Shown: positions 56,221-64,000 of the stretch, piece by piece
How positions within the stretch are numbered: position 1 is the stretch's first letter
How the letters are laid out: each line of letters starts with the position of its first letter
Assembly: GCA_014654455.1 (NCBI GenBank)
Contig: JACWCY010000001.1
Span: 120,001-184,000 of the forward strand
DNA from: Pelagibacterales bacterium SAG-MED01
GTDB lineage: Bacteria > Pseudomonadota > Alphaproteobacteria > Pelagibacterales > Pelagibacteraceae
Direction: 5' to 3'
Length of the DNA stretch: 64,000 nucleotides
Program-made: the position numbers and the translations under genes
The notes under the pieces: generated by a model
What the model was told of the DNA's origin: nothing
The model's database searches: none
Seen by the model: only the letters and a program-made list of their open reading frames with translations

Positions 56221-57086
56221 TGCTCAAAATCACTGAGGAAGAGATTAAAAAAATCCTACCATCAAAAGGTCCTTCATTTAAAGAAGTAAAAAAATATCTA
56301 GATAAGTATAATGATGAATACATAGTCATTAAATGTGGTGGAAGTATTTTGGTTGATCAGAATTTATTTAATAATTTTATCAATGATATTTCTATACTTA
56401 ATAAGTTGGGTTTTATTCCTGTCGTAATTCATGGTGGTGGAAAAAGAATTTCAAATAGATTAAATGAAGCTGGAATTAAAAGTGAATTTATTGATGGATT
56501 AAGAGTTACTGATAAAAAATCTATAAGTATTGTTGAGGAGGTTTTGAATAATTTTAATAAAGAAATTACAGAATCTTTAAAAAAAAATGCGTGTGATAGC
56601 TTATCTATAACTAATCAACAAAATAATATTCTAACAGTTTATCAAAAGAATAAGGAGCTTGGTTTTGTAGGCACTCCTACAGAAATTAATTTATCAATAA
56701 TAGAACAGATTGTTGAAGAAAAAAAAGTTCCAGTGATAGCCCCTTTAGGACTAGATAAAAATAATCAAGTATACAATATTAATGCTGACACAGCTGCTGG
56801 TGCTATTGCAAAAAAACTTAATGCTCGAAGACTAATTATCATTAGTGATGTTGAAGGTGTATTAGATGACAACAAAAAATTAATATCTGAAATCAATTCT
56901 AATAAAGTAAAAGACCTAATTAATAATAAAACAATAAGTGGTGGAATGATTCCAAAAATAGAAAACTGCTTAGATGTTGCAAGTAATGGGGTTAAAGGAG
57001 TTTGCATTATAGACGGACGATTAGACCACTCAATTTTATTTGAGTTGCTTTCTAACGCTGGATCTGGAACTTTAATTAGAAAATAA
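56220..57086 (+). CDS. argB: acetylglutamate kinase
   Basis: Phosphorylates N-acetylglutamate in the cyclic arginine pathway together with ArgJ. KCGGSILVD, VVIHGGGKRIS and the GGMIPKIE loop near the C-terminus are conserved. 288 aa. The N-terminal extension of about 30 residues before the kinase core is of the arginine-sensitive type, so feedback by arginine is plausible. Starts with a one-base overlap after yidC and ends adjacent to the HAD gene. Confidence 0.95.
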   Translation: MLKITEEEIKKILPSKGPSFKEVKKYLDKYNDEYIVIKCGGSILVDQNLFNNFINDISILNKLGFIPVVIHGGGKRISNRLNEAGIKSEFIDGLRVTDKKSISIVEEVLNNFNKEITESLKKNACDSLSITNQQNNILTVYQKNKELGFVGTPTEINLSIIEQIVEEKKVPVIAPLGLDKNNQVYNINADTAAGAIAKKLNARRLIIISDVEGVLDDNKKLISEINSNKVKDLINNKTISGGMIPKIENCLDVASNGVKGVCIIDGRLDHSILFELLSNAGSGTLIRK

Positions 57087-57758
57087 ATGAAAGAATTAAC
57101 TAAAATAAAATATTGGATATTTGATCTTGATAACACTCTTTATAGTGGACAAACTAAAGTTTTTTCAGAAGTAGATAAAAAAATGTCATCATTCATCTCA
57201 GAAAAATTTAATGTTAGCCTAGTTGAAGCGAAAAAAATTCAAAAAGAATATTTTTATGAATATGGAACAACATTATCAGGATTAATGAAAAAAAAAAATG
57301 TTGACCCCAATGAATTTTTAGAATTTGTACATGATATTGATATTTCATGGCTTCCAAAAGATAAACTTTTGAGAGAAGAATTAATCAAAATAAAGGAAAA
57401 AAAATATATATTTTCGAATGGTTCTCATGATCATATTAAGAATGTAACAAATCAATTAGGTATTGATGATTTATTTGATGGAGCATTTGATATAACTGAC
57501 GCAAATTTTGTCCCAAAACCTCATCTAGATCCTTACGAAAAATTAATTGAAAAATTTAAATTAGAACCAAAACAATCAATTTTAATTGAGGATATTGCCC
57601 ACAATCTTGAGCAAGCAAAAAATTTAGGTATGAAAACATGTTGGCTAGAAAATGATGAGGCTTTTGCAAAAAAAGACGCAGACAAGCCATACATTGATTA
57701 TAAGATTAATAACTTGCCTTCTTTTCTTCAAAAAATTAATATATTAAAAGACAGTTAA
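57087..57758 (+). CDS. HAD-family pyrimidine 5'-nucleotidase (SDT1-like)
   Basis: HAD phosphatase with the catalytic pair D13 and D15 in IFDLDNTLYSG, motif II Ser/Asn in FSNGSHDH, and motif III in LIEDIAHNLEQAKNLGM. The DNTLYSG start, followed by an alpha-helical cap, is that of the SDT1/pyrimidine 5'-nucleotidase group, widespread in Alphaproteobacteria beside argB. 223 aa. Natural substrate not known from sequence. Confidence 0.88.
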   Translation: MKELTKIKYWIFDLDNTLYSGQTKVFSEVDKKMSSFISEKFNVSLVEAKKIQKEYFYEYGTTLSGLMKKKNVDPNEFLEFVHDIDISWLPKDKLLREELIKIKEKKYIFSNGSHDHIKNVTNQLGIDDLFDGAFDITDANFVPKPHLDPYEKLIEKFKLEPKQSILIEDIAHNLEQAKNLGMKTCWLENDEAFAKKDADKPYIDYKINNLPSFLQKINILKDS

Positions 57759-57770
57759 TTCAAAAAAACT

Positions 57771-58601
57771 ATGAGCAATTTAGAAAACATTATTAATGAA
57801 GCATGGGAAAATAAGGATCAAGTAAATCAAAATTCCGATCAATCTTTAAAAGATGCAATCAATCAAATTATAAATGATTTAGATAGTGGTAAATATCGAG
57901 TTGCTGAAAAAATTAATGGTGAGTGGATTACACATCAACATTTAAAAAAAGCAATTATGTTAAGTTTTAGAATTTACCCAATGGAAAACTTAAATGGACC
58001 ATATTCTAGCTGGTTTGACAAGGCCCATTTACTCAAGGGTAAAACTGCTGGATGGACTAAAGAAGATCACGAAAAAGCTGGATTCAGAATGGTTCCAAAT
58101 TCCCCAGTTAGAAAAGGATCATTCGTTGGTAGAAATGCAGTTTTAATGCCATGCTACGTAAATATAGGTGCTTATATTGACGAAGGCACAATGATCGACA
58201 CGTTTGCAAGAGCAGGAAGCTGTTGTCAAATTGGAAAAAATTGTCATATCTCTGCAGGAAGTGGGGTCGGAGGAGTTTTAGAGCCCGCACAAGCACTTCC
58301 AACAATTATAGAGGACAATGTTTTTCTAGGAGCTATGTCTGAGGTAGTTGAAGGAGTAATTGTAGGCGAAGGATCAGTTTTAAGTATGGGCATGTATATT
58401 GGACAATCAACAAAAATAGTAGACCGAAAAACAGGTAATATTTCTTATGGTAAAATTCCACCTTACTCAGTTGTGGTTCCTGGTTCATTGCCGGACAAAA
58501 ATAATTCATCTGCACCGTCTTTATATTGTGCAGTAATAATTAAACAAGTTGATGAAAAAACAAGATCAAAAACTTCAGTAAATGATCTTTTAAGAGAATA
58601 A
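57771..58601 (+). CDS. dapD: tetrahydrodipicolinate N-succinyltransferase
   Basis: Fourth step of the succinylase branch of lysine/diaminopimelate synthesis. A helical N-terminus is followed by a left-handed beta helix of hexapeptide repeats ([25 protein letters not shown]-like [13 protein letters not shown]). 276 aa, typical. It lies 12 bp after the HAD gene and 4 bp before dapE, with lysC at the other end of the window giving the pathway entry. Confidence 0.95.
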   Translation: MSNLENIINEAWENKDQVNQNSDQSLKDAINQIINDLDSGKYRVAEKINGEWITHQHLKKAIMLSFRIYPMENLNGPYSSWFDKAHLLKGKTAGWTKEDHEKAGFRMVPNSPVRKGSFVGRNAVLMPCYVNIGAYIDEGTMIDTFARAGSCCQIGKNCHISAGSGVGGVLEPAQALPTIIEDNVFLGAMSEVVEGVIVGEGSVLSMGMYIGQSTKIVDRKTGNISYGKIPPYSVVVPGSLPDKNNSSAPSLYCAVIIKQVDEKTRSKTSVNDLLRE

Positions 58602-58605
58602 ACCC

Positions 58606-59763
58606 ATGAAAATTTTAAATGAAGTCCACTTAGCAAAAGAGCTAATAAAATTTCCATCTATTACTCCGGTTGATGCTGGCGTAATGAGTTTTTTAGAAAA
58701 AAAACTCAAAAAATTAGGTTTTAAAACAAAAATAATTGAATTTAGAGAAAAAAATTTTAAACCAGTTAAAAATTTATATGCAAAATTAGGAAACAGAGGT
58801 CCCAATTTTTGTTACGCAGGACACTTAGATGTGGTGCCACCAGGTAATATAAAAAATTGGACAATCAATCCCTTTAAACCCTCTATTAAAAAAGGCCATT
58901 TAATTGGCAGAGGTGCAAATGATATGAAAAGTTCTATCGCAGCATTTGTTTCAGCAGTAAGTGCTTTTTTAAACAAAGGTCATAATTTCAAAGGGTCTAT
59001 TAGTTTATTAATAACTGGGGATGAGGAAGGTGATGCAATTAATGGTACCAAAAAAGTTGTTGATTATCTAAAAAGAAAAAAAGAAAAAATTGATTTCTGT
59101 TTAGTTGGTGAACCTACTAATCCAAATAAATTGGGAGAAATGATAAAAATAGGACGTAGGGGAAGTTTAACTGGAAAACTTACAATAGTTGGTATGCAAG
59201 GACATGTTGCTTATCCTAACAGGGCAAATAATCCATCAACTATAATTGTCCAAATTTTAAAAGAACTTAAAGATATTAAATTTGATAAAGGTACAAAAGA
59301 TTTTCAACCAACTAACTTAGAAGTAACAAAGATAAATATTAATAATACTGCTGATAATATTATTCCTGGAACTGCCGAAGCAACTTTCAATATAAGATTT
59401 AATAACAAGCATTCTTCAATCTCTATTAAAAAAAAGCTTAATAAAATTTTCAGTAGAATAAATAAAAAAAATAAATCTAAATTCATGATTGAATATAGAG
59501 TTTCTGGTGAAGCCTTTTTAACTAAACCTAATTCAACAACTTATATGATACAAAAAATCATTAAAAAAATTACAAAAATAAATCCAAAATTGTCCACTAC
59601 TGGAGGAACTTCAGATTTAAGATTCATACGCAAACTATCGCCTGGTTTGGAATTTGGTCTAGTTGGAAAAACAATGCATAAAGTAGATGAGGCTGTATCC
59701 TTAAAAGATTTAAAAAACCTTACTAAAATTTACAAAAATATTTTAATAAATTATTTTAAGTGA
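58606..59763 (+). CDS. dapE: succinyl-diaminopimelate desuccinylase
   Basis: M20 zinc peptidase-like enzyme forming LL-diaminopimelate. Zinc ligands and catalytic acids are in CYAGHLDVVPPG, GRGANDMKSSIAA and LITGDEEGDAING. TGGTSDLRFI supplies later residues. 385 aa. Follows dapD directly. Its TGA overlaps the GTG start of the HDAC-like gene (GTGA). Confidence 0.95.
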   Translation: MKILNEVHLAKELIKFPSITPVDAGVMSFLEKKLKKLGFKTKIIEFREKNFKPVKNLYAKLGNRGPNFCYAGHLDVVPPGNIKNWTINPFKPSIKKGHLIGRGANDMKSSIAAFVSAVSAFLNKGHNFKGSISLLITGDEEGDAINGTKKVVDYLKRKKEKIDFCLVGEPTNPNKLGEMIKIGRRGSLTGKLTIVGMQGHVAYPNRANNPSTIIVQILKELKDIKFDKGTKDFQPTNLEVTKININNTADNIIPGTAEATFNIRFNNKHSSISIKKKLNKIFSRINKKNKSKFMIEYRVSGEAFLTKPNSTTYMIQKIIKKITKINPKLSTTGGTSDLRFIRKLSPGLEFGLVGKTMHKVDEAVSLKDLKNLTKIYKNILINYFK

Positions 59764-60689
59764 AAACTGGATTAATAACCTCTGATACATTTCAAAATCA
59801 TAATACTGGGCCAGGACACCCTGAACAAATAGCAAGAGTATCCGTAATTATAGAAAATTTTAAAAAATTAGATAACAAAAATCTTTTTTGGAAAAAACCT
59901 GCAATAATCACAGATAATATTATTAAAGGTACTCATGATGCAGATTATATTGATTTAGTCAAAAGTTCATTTCCCAGCAAAGGTTTTTCATCATTAGATG
60001 GGGATACTATTATTTCACCCGGAAGCAAGGAAGCTACATTTGATGCGGCGGGTTCAATCATTGCAGCTATAGATGGTATTCAAAATAAAGAATTCAAAAA
60101 TGCTTTTTGTTCAGTGCGTCCACCTGGGCATCATTGCAATCAGAACAAAGGTGCTGGTTTCTGTATTTTAAATAATGTTGCAATCGGTGCTAGTTATCTA
60201 TTAAACAAATACAAATATAGTAAAGTTGCTATTATAGACTTTGATGTCCATCATGGTAATGGAACACAAGATATATTTTATGAAAATGAAAATGTTTTGT
60301 TTATATCAACTCATCAATATCCTTATTACCCGGGAACAGGCTCTGAAAAAGAAAAAGGGAAATTTAATAATGTTTGCAATATACCTTTACCAGCTGGTAC
60401 AAATTCAGAGGAATATTTAAATGCTTTTGAATCTGCTCTAAAAAGATTAAGAAAGTTTCAGCCTGAGTTTGTTCTTATTAGTGCTGGATTTGACTCTCAC
60501 ATAAATGATCCGCTTGCACAATTCAAGCTTGAAACAGAAGATTTTTACATTATTACAAAAAGAATATTAGAAACTTCAAAGAAGTTTTGTAATGGTAAAG
60601 TTGTTTCAATTCTTGAAGGTGGATATGACTTACAAGCACTTCAAGATAGTACTAAGAGGCATGTTGATGCATTAATAGAATTCGATTGA
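59760..60689 (+). CDS. histone deacetylase family protein
   Basis: Zinc-dependent arginase/deacetylase fold enzyme (class II HDAC/acetylpolyamine hydrolase relatives). Motifs in order: TGPGHPEQ near the N-terminus, RPPGHHCNQNKGAGFC with the catalytic His pair, DFDVHHGNGTQDIFY with the zinc Asp and His, AGFDSHINDPLA with the third zinc Asp, and LEGGYDLQAL with the catalytic Tyr. 309 aa, complete. Starts with GTG overlapping the dapE stop. In bacteria such enzymes may act on proteins, polyamines or acetoin; the partner here is a SET-domain gene 30 bp downstream. Confidence 0.93.
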   Translation: MKTGLITSDTFQNHNTGPGHPEQIARVSVIIENFKKLDNKNLFWKKPAIITDNIIKGTHDADYIDLVKSSFPSKGFSSLDGDTIISPGSKEATFDAAGSIIAAIDGIQNKEFKNAFCSVRPPGHHCNQNKGAGFCILNNVAIGASYLLNKYKYSKVAIIDFDVHHGNGTQDIFYENENVLFISTHQYPYYPGTGSEKEKGKFNNVCNIPLPAGTNSEEYLNAFESALKRLRKFQPEFVLISAGFDSHINDPLAQFKLETEDFYIITKRILETSKKFCNGKVVSILEGGYDLQALQDSTKRHVDALIEFD

Positions 60690-60719
60690 CTAATATCTAA
60701 TCCATTATAAGTAGCCTCC

Positions 60720-61199
60720 ATGAAATTATATAAAATTAAAAAATCTAAAATTGATAATAAAGGTCGAGGTCTTTATGCCACAAAAGATATCAGGGAGGGT
60801 ACTAAAATAATTAATTATATAGGAAAAATTGTAACTAATAAACGAGTTGAAGAGTCTAGTAAATATGACAATAACAAACCTATATATCTATTTACTCTAA
60901 ATAATAAATACACTCTTGATGGTGATTTTTCGTGGAATACAGCAGGATTAATTAATCATTCATGTGATAATAATTGTGACTATGACGGTAAAGGTTTAAA
61001 AGTATGGGTTACAGCAATAAGAGATATCAAAAAAGGTGAGGAATTTACTTGTGACTATGGTTTTGGATTTGATGAAAATTATAAACAATTTCGATGCAAA
61101 TGTGGATCTAAAAATTGTTGTGGATACATTGTTAGAGCCGAGTCTAGATGGCGAATAAATAAAAAATTTTCAATAAGTAATAAAAAAATTAGTAGATAA
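60720..61199 (+). CDS. SET-domain methyltransferase-like protein
   Basis: Possible protein lysine methyltransferase using S-adenosylmethionine. GRGLYATKDI is the SET-N motif, INHSCDNNCDY the SET-C pseudoknot motif and GEEFTCDYGF carries the catalytic Tyr. A post-SET zinc cluster RCKCGSKNCCG follows, with NHSC giving the fourth Cys. 159 aa, a bare SET domain plus post-SET. The ATG at 60720 follows the HDAC-like gene by 30 bp. The 3' end overlaps truA by 11 bp. Substrate unknown. Confidence 0.9.
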   Translation: MKLYKIKKSKIDNKGRGLYATKDIREGTKIINYIGKIVTNKRVEESSKYDNNKPIYLFTLNNKYTLDGDFSWNTAGLINHSCDNNCDYDGKGLKVWVTAIRDIKKGEEFTCDYGFGFDENYKQFRCKCGSKNCCGYIVRAESRWRINKKFSISNKKISR

Positions 61200-61929
61200 T
61201 TTTCATCAAAAATAGACCTTTTGCTGGTGCTGGAGGTGCACATAAATCTCTTTTTTTTGAATTCATTACATTTTCGAATTTTTTTAAAGACCATTTTTTT
61301 TCACCAAGATATTTTAAACAACCAACCATAGATCGCACTTGTTGTTGTAAAAAAGACTTAGATTTAAATTCTATTTCAATGTTATTTTTTAAATATTTAA
61401 TTTTAACTGATTTTATAGTTTTAACTGGGCTTTTAGCTCTACAGCTTGAAGCTCTAAATGTAGAAAAATCTTTAGTTCCAATTAACTTTTTTGCTCCTTT
61501 TTTCATTATATCTAAATCAAGCTCTTTCATAATATGCCAACCTCTGTTTTTTTCTAAAACTGGTCCACTTAAACGATTGATAATTATATATTTATACACT
61601 CTCATTTTAGCAGAAAATCTCGCATGGAAATCGTTATTTCTTTTTTTAATGTTAATTATTGCTACATCTTTATTGTTTAAAAAATGATTTATCGATCTTA
61701 AAAATTTATACAATTTTATGATTTTAGTTTTACATTCAAAATGAGCGGATTGTTCAACAGCATGTACCCCTGCATCAGTCCTTCCTGACCCAAATAATAT
61801 TATTTTTTCTTTTAAAAGTTTTGAAATCTTTTTTTGAATTAATCCTTGTATAGTTCTTCCTTTTTTTTGAATTTGCCAACCTATAAAATTGGTTCCAACA
61901 TATTCAATTAATATTTGATATCTAAACAT
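61189..61929 (-). CDS. truA: tRNA pseudouridine38-40 synthase
   Basis: Modifies uridines in the anticodon arm. The catalytic Asp is D52 in GSGRTDAGVHA. I chose ATG 61929 (246 aa, MFRYQILIEYVGTNF), which overlaps the fmt stop by 8 bp; a longer frame from 61977 lies fully in fmt. The C-terminal QQQVRSMVGCL is typical. Confidence 0.94.
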   Translation of the reverse strand: MFRYQILIEYVGTNFIGWQIQKKGRTIQGLIQKKISKLLKEKIILFGSGRTDAGVHAVEQSAHFECKTKIIKLYKFLRSINHFLNNKDVAIINIKKRNNDFHARFSAKMRVYKYIIINRLSGPVLEKNRGWHIMKELDLDIMKKGAKKLIGTKDFSTFRASSCRAKSPVKTIKSVKIKYLKNNIEIEFKSKSFLQQQVRSMVGCLKYLGEKKWSLKKFENVMNSKKRDLCAPPAPAKGLFLMKIIY

Positions 61930-62854
61930 TAGGTAGTATTGAGCCTTTTCTAATTTGTGAGCCAAGCATAAATTCACCTATTTTTTGTGGCTTTTTTCCT
62001 TGTCTTTGAATTTCAAGAACTTTAATCGACTGATTATTGTTACAAGCAATTTCTAATTTATCAGATAATACCTCTCCTGATTTACCTAAACCATTTCCAA
62101 TTTCTGCTTTTAAGATTTTATATCTTTCTCCATTAAAATTAAAAAAAGCACCAGGCACTGGGAATAGTCCGTTTATTTTTCCAATAATATTTAATGCTTT
62201 ATCGTGCCAATTAATTTTACCCTCTGTTTTATTTATTTTTTTTGCGTAAGTCGCTTTAGAGTGATCTTGATTAATAAATTTAGCTTTATTTTCAAATATT
62301 TCATCAATGTTATCTGCAATTTTTTCAGCAGCCAAAAGTGATAATTTTTCAGAAATTTGTTGAGAATTATAACTATTATTTAATTTAATCTTGTAAACAT
62401 TACTTACGGGTCCACTATCTAATTCCTCAGCAATTTTCATTATACTTATTCCTGTCTCACTATCTAAATTCATAATTGATCTTTGAATAGGCGCTGCTCC
62501 TCTCCATTTTGGAAGAATGGAACCATGAATATTAATAAAACCATTTTTAGTTAAATTTAAAAATTCTTTAGGAATAATTTGTCCATATGCAACTACTATT
62601 GCTAGATCTGCTTTTAATTTTTTTATGAAATCATATTCTTCTTTATTATTTTTTAAAGTTTTTGGTGATCTAAAATCTATATTTAAAGTTTCTGAGATAC
62701 ACTGAACAGGTGATTTATTTATTTTATGTCCACGTTGTGATTTTTGTGGAGGCTGAGTATAAACAACAGATATTGTATAACCGTTTTGATATAAAGATTT
62801 TAAAATTGGTACAGCAAAAAAAGGTGTACCCATAAAAATAATTTTTTTAAGCAT
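61922..62854 (-). CDS. fmt: methionyl-tRNA formyltransferase
   Basis: Formylates initiator Met-tRNA. IFMGTPFFAVPIL starts the Rossmann domain; NIHGSILPKWRGAAPIQ holds the catalytic Asn-His and the SLLPxxRG motif in the variant SILPKWRG. A C-terminal OB-like domain recognises the tRNA. 310 aa. It follows def with a 3-bp gap, the classic def-fmt pair. Confidence 0.95.
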   Translation of the reverse strand: MLKKIIFMGTPFFAVPILKSLYQNGYTISVVYTQPPQKSQRGHKINKSPVQCISETLNIDFRSPKTLKNNKEEYDFIKKLKADLAIVVAYGQIIPKEFLNLTKNGFINIHGSILPKWRGAAPIQRSIMNLDSETGISIMKIAEELDSGPVSNVYKIKLNNSYNSQQISEKLSLLAAEKIADNIDEIFENKAKFINQDHSKATYAKKINKTEGKINWHDKALNIIGKINGLFPVPGAFFNFNGERYKILKAEIGNGLGKSGEVLSDKLEIACNNNQSIKVLEIQRQGKKPQKIGEFMLGSQIRKGSILPNV

Positions 62855-62857
62855 TTA

Positions 62858-63376
62858 TCAAACAACTATCCGAGTAGATTTTGTTTTTGATAGTTTTTTA
62901 ATAATCATAGATTTTTTTAATTTTGATAAATAATCAATAAAAAGTATTCCCTCTAAATGGTCCATTTCATGTTGAATGCATGTAGCCAATAAGCCTTCTG
63001 CATTTAGAATTTTTTTTTCTCCATCATAATCTAAATATTCAACTTCACATTTTTTTGGTCGATTTATTTCTGCAAATTGGTTTGGAACTGACAAACAGCC
63101 TTCTTCATAAGTAGACTTTAAAATATCCTTATTTTTTATGACCGGATTTACAAAATATAGTGGTTCCTTTTTATTTTCATCTTTACTTAAGTCCATAACA
63201 ATAATTCTTTTTGGTATGCCAATTTGAATAGCTGCAAGACCTATTCCATTTGCAGCATACATCGTTTCAAGCATGTCATCCATCAGTTGACGCTCTTCGT
63301 TTCGCACTTCTTTAACAGGTTTAGACACTTGTCTTAATAATGGATTTGGTTCAGTGAGTATTGATTTGACTGTCAT
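62858..63376 (-). CDS. def: peptide deformylase
   Basis: Removes the formyl group from nascent proteins. Metal site and catalytic residues: GIGLAAIQIG, EGCLSVP (Cys ligand) and QHEMDHLEG (HExxH). 172 aa, bacterial type. Located before fmt and truA in one minus-strand operon, 24 bp after the partial upstream gene. Confidence 0.96.
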   Translation of the reverse strand: MTVKSILTEPNPLLRQVSKPVKEVRNEERQLMDDMLETMYAANGIGLAAIQIGIPKRIIVMDLSKDENKKEPLYFVNPVIKNKDILKSTYEEGCLSVPNQFAEINRPKKCEVEYLDYDGEKKILNAEGLLATCIQHEMDHLEGILFIDYLSKLKKSMIIKKLSKTKSTRIVV

Positions 63377-63400
63377 AAAAATATTATTTTAATATAATTT

Positions 63401-64000
63401 TTAGACTTTTAAAGGAAGAACTTTAAGTAAAATTTTATTTCTTATAAAATCAATATTCAATTGATTTAGTGCACTAATAATAAAATATAGAGTGTCATCA
63501 TCAATTTTTTCCAATTTATCTTGACCAATAACCTCAACTATTCTCAGTATTGTCGCTCCAATATCTTTGTTATTAATCATAATTTGAATGTCTGATGGGA
63601 TTTCGGACTCACTGATGCTGTATAGACCATTATATTTTTTTGAAATTTCAATTCCGTCTGACTTTAATGCTTCAAGGAATATTATATCCTTTTTTGAAAG
63701 GAAATATTTTTTATCTTTTTTTATTTTTTTTAAAAAATTATTTAAATCTTTTTCTATTTTCGATTTTGCATAATCACCATTAAAATAATTGATCAGTTTT
63801 GACTGGTGTAAAATATTATTATTAAATTTTACTTTGTCTTTTAAATCTTTTTTTATTTCAACATTAGTATAATAAAAACTTGTTAAATTATCTGGAACAT
63901 CAGCTGGATCAATTTGATTTAAAAAAAATTTTAGTTCAACATCGAATGCCTCATTTAAGTCGTCATCCTTAAATAATTTTTTCAAAGTTTTTAATAACTT
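63401..64000 (-). CDS. hypothetical protein, C-terminal part (cut by window end)
   Basis: Frame is open from the stop at 63401 to the window edge; a TTG at 63985 is in frame but upstream codons continue, so the true start is probably outside. About 200 visible residues, mostly helical, ending with KILLKVLPLKV. The block IGATILRIVEVIG...LDDDTLYFI resembles the C-terminal repeat of large uncharacterised alphaproteobacterial proteins, but I cannot name a family. No membrane segment in the visible part. It lies upstream of def. Confidence 0.6.
   Translation of the reverse strand, partial: KLLKTLKKLFKDDDLNEAFDVELKFFLNQIDPADVPDNLTSFYYTNVEIKKDLKDKVKFNNNILHQSKLINYFNGDYAKSKIEKDLNNFLKKIKKDKKYFLSKKDIIFLEALKSDGIEISKKYNGLYSISESEIPSDIQIMINNKDIGATILRIVEVIGQDKLEKIDDDTLYFIISALNQLNIDFIRNKILLKVLPLKV

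Overview
This 64 kb window is a piece of an AT-rich, streamlined alphaproteobacterial chromosome, most likely SAR11 (Pelagibacterales). The sequence is very rich in A+T, intergenic gaps are usually below 100 bp, and many neighbouring genes share stop or start bases. Alphaproteobacteria-type markers are present: GcrA, DUF4167, DUF1178 and DUF2948 proteins, an NDUFA9-like protein, a membrane-anchored cytochrome c of the CycM type, and the gene pairs prmC/DUF4167 and murA/DUF2948/hisD. No prophage, insertion sequence, CRISPR array or plasmid gene was seen. Lineage is inferred from gene content, not from a database search.

Layout. (1) 1-3936: a ribosomal RNA operon on the minus strand (16S, tRNA-Ile, tRNA-Ala, 5' part of 23S) with a candidate promoter near 3807-3834. 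(2) 3937-16145: mepM, then the minus-strand operon lysC-ispG-prfA-prmC-DUF4167, then ubiG, a DUF1178 protein, argJ, secA and accA. (3) 16248-26095: malate synthase G, the operon SRP RNA-dnaX-ybaB-recR, kdsB-pheA, cytochrome c, argD-argF and gcrA. (4) 26105-39125: an NDUFA9-like gene, then plus-strand genes rnd-kdsD-lptC-lptB-aroA and rpsA-ihfB-pyrF-trpF-trpB-trpA-accD-folC. (5) 39122-46070: trxA, a DNA-processing group (exonuclease I, an MGME1-like PD-(D/E)XK nuclease, rmuC), a 43-residue membrane microprotein, and hisS-hisZ-hisG beside tRNA-His. (6) 46071-50754: cold shock gene, tRNA-Phe and a long minus-strand operon (95-aa protein, 33-aa protein, dcd, murA, DUF2948, hisD, infA). (7) 50851-53707: tRNA-Thr, a polyprenyl-phosphate-mannose-type glycosyltransferase, an unknown polytopic membrane protein and a TVP38 protein. 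(8) 53801-61199: rpmH-rnpA-yidD-yidC-argB-HAD-dapD-dapE followed by a histone-deacetylase-like gene and a SET-domain gene. (9) 61189-64000: a gene cut by the window edge, then def-fmt-truA.

Most genes are core functions: translation, arginine, lysine, histidine and tryptophan synthesis, Kdo/LPS export, fatty acid synthesis, DNA repair and membrane protein insertion. The unusual content is subtle. A SET-domain protein stands next to an HDAC-family protein. TrpA, TrpB, FolC, AroA, ArgF and AccD carry changes at signature residues. AccA ends in a hydrophobic membrane segment. tRNA-His has A73 and no G-1 and lies beside a HisRS with a matching altered motif-2 loop. tRNA-Phe has an odd T-loop. Two microproteins sit in tightly coupled or divergent positions. 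At least eight convergent gene pairs share their 3' ends.
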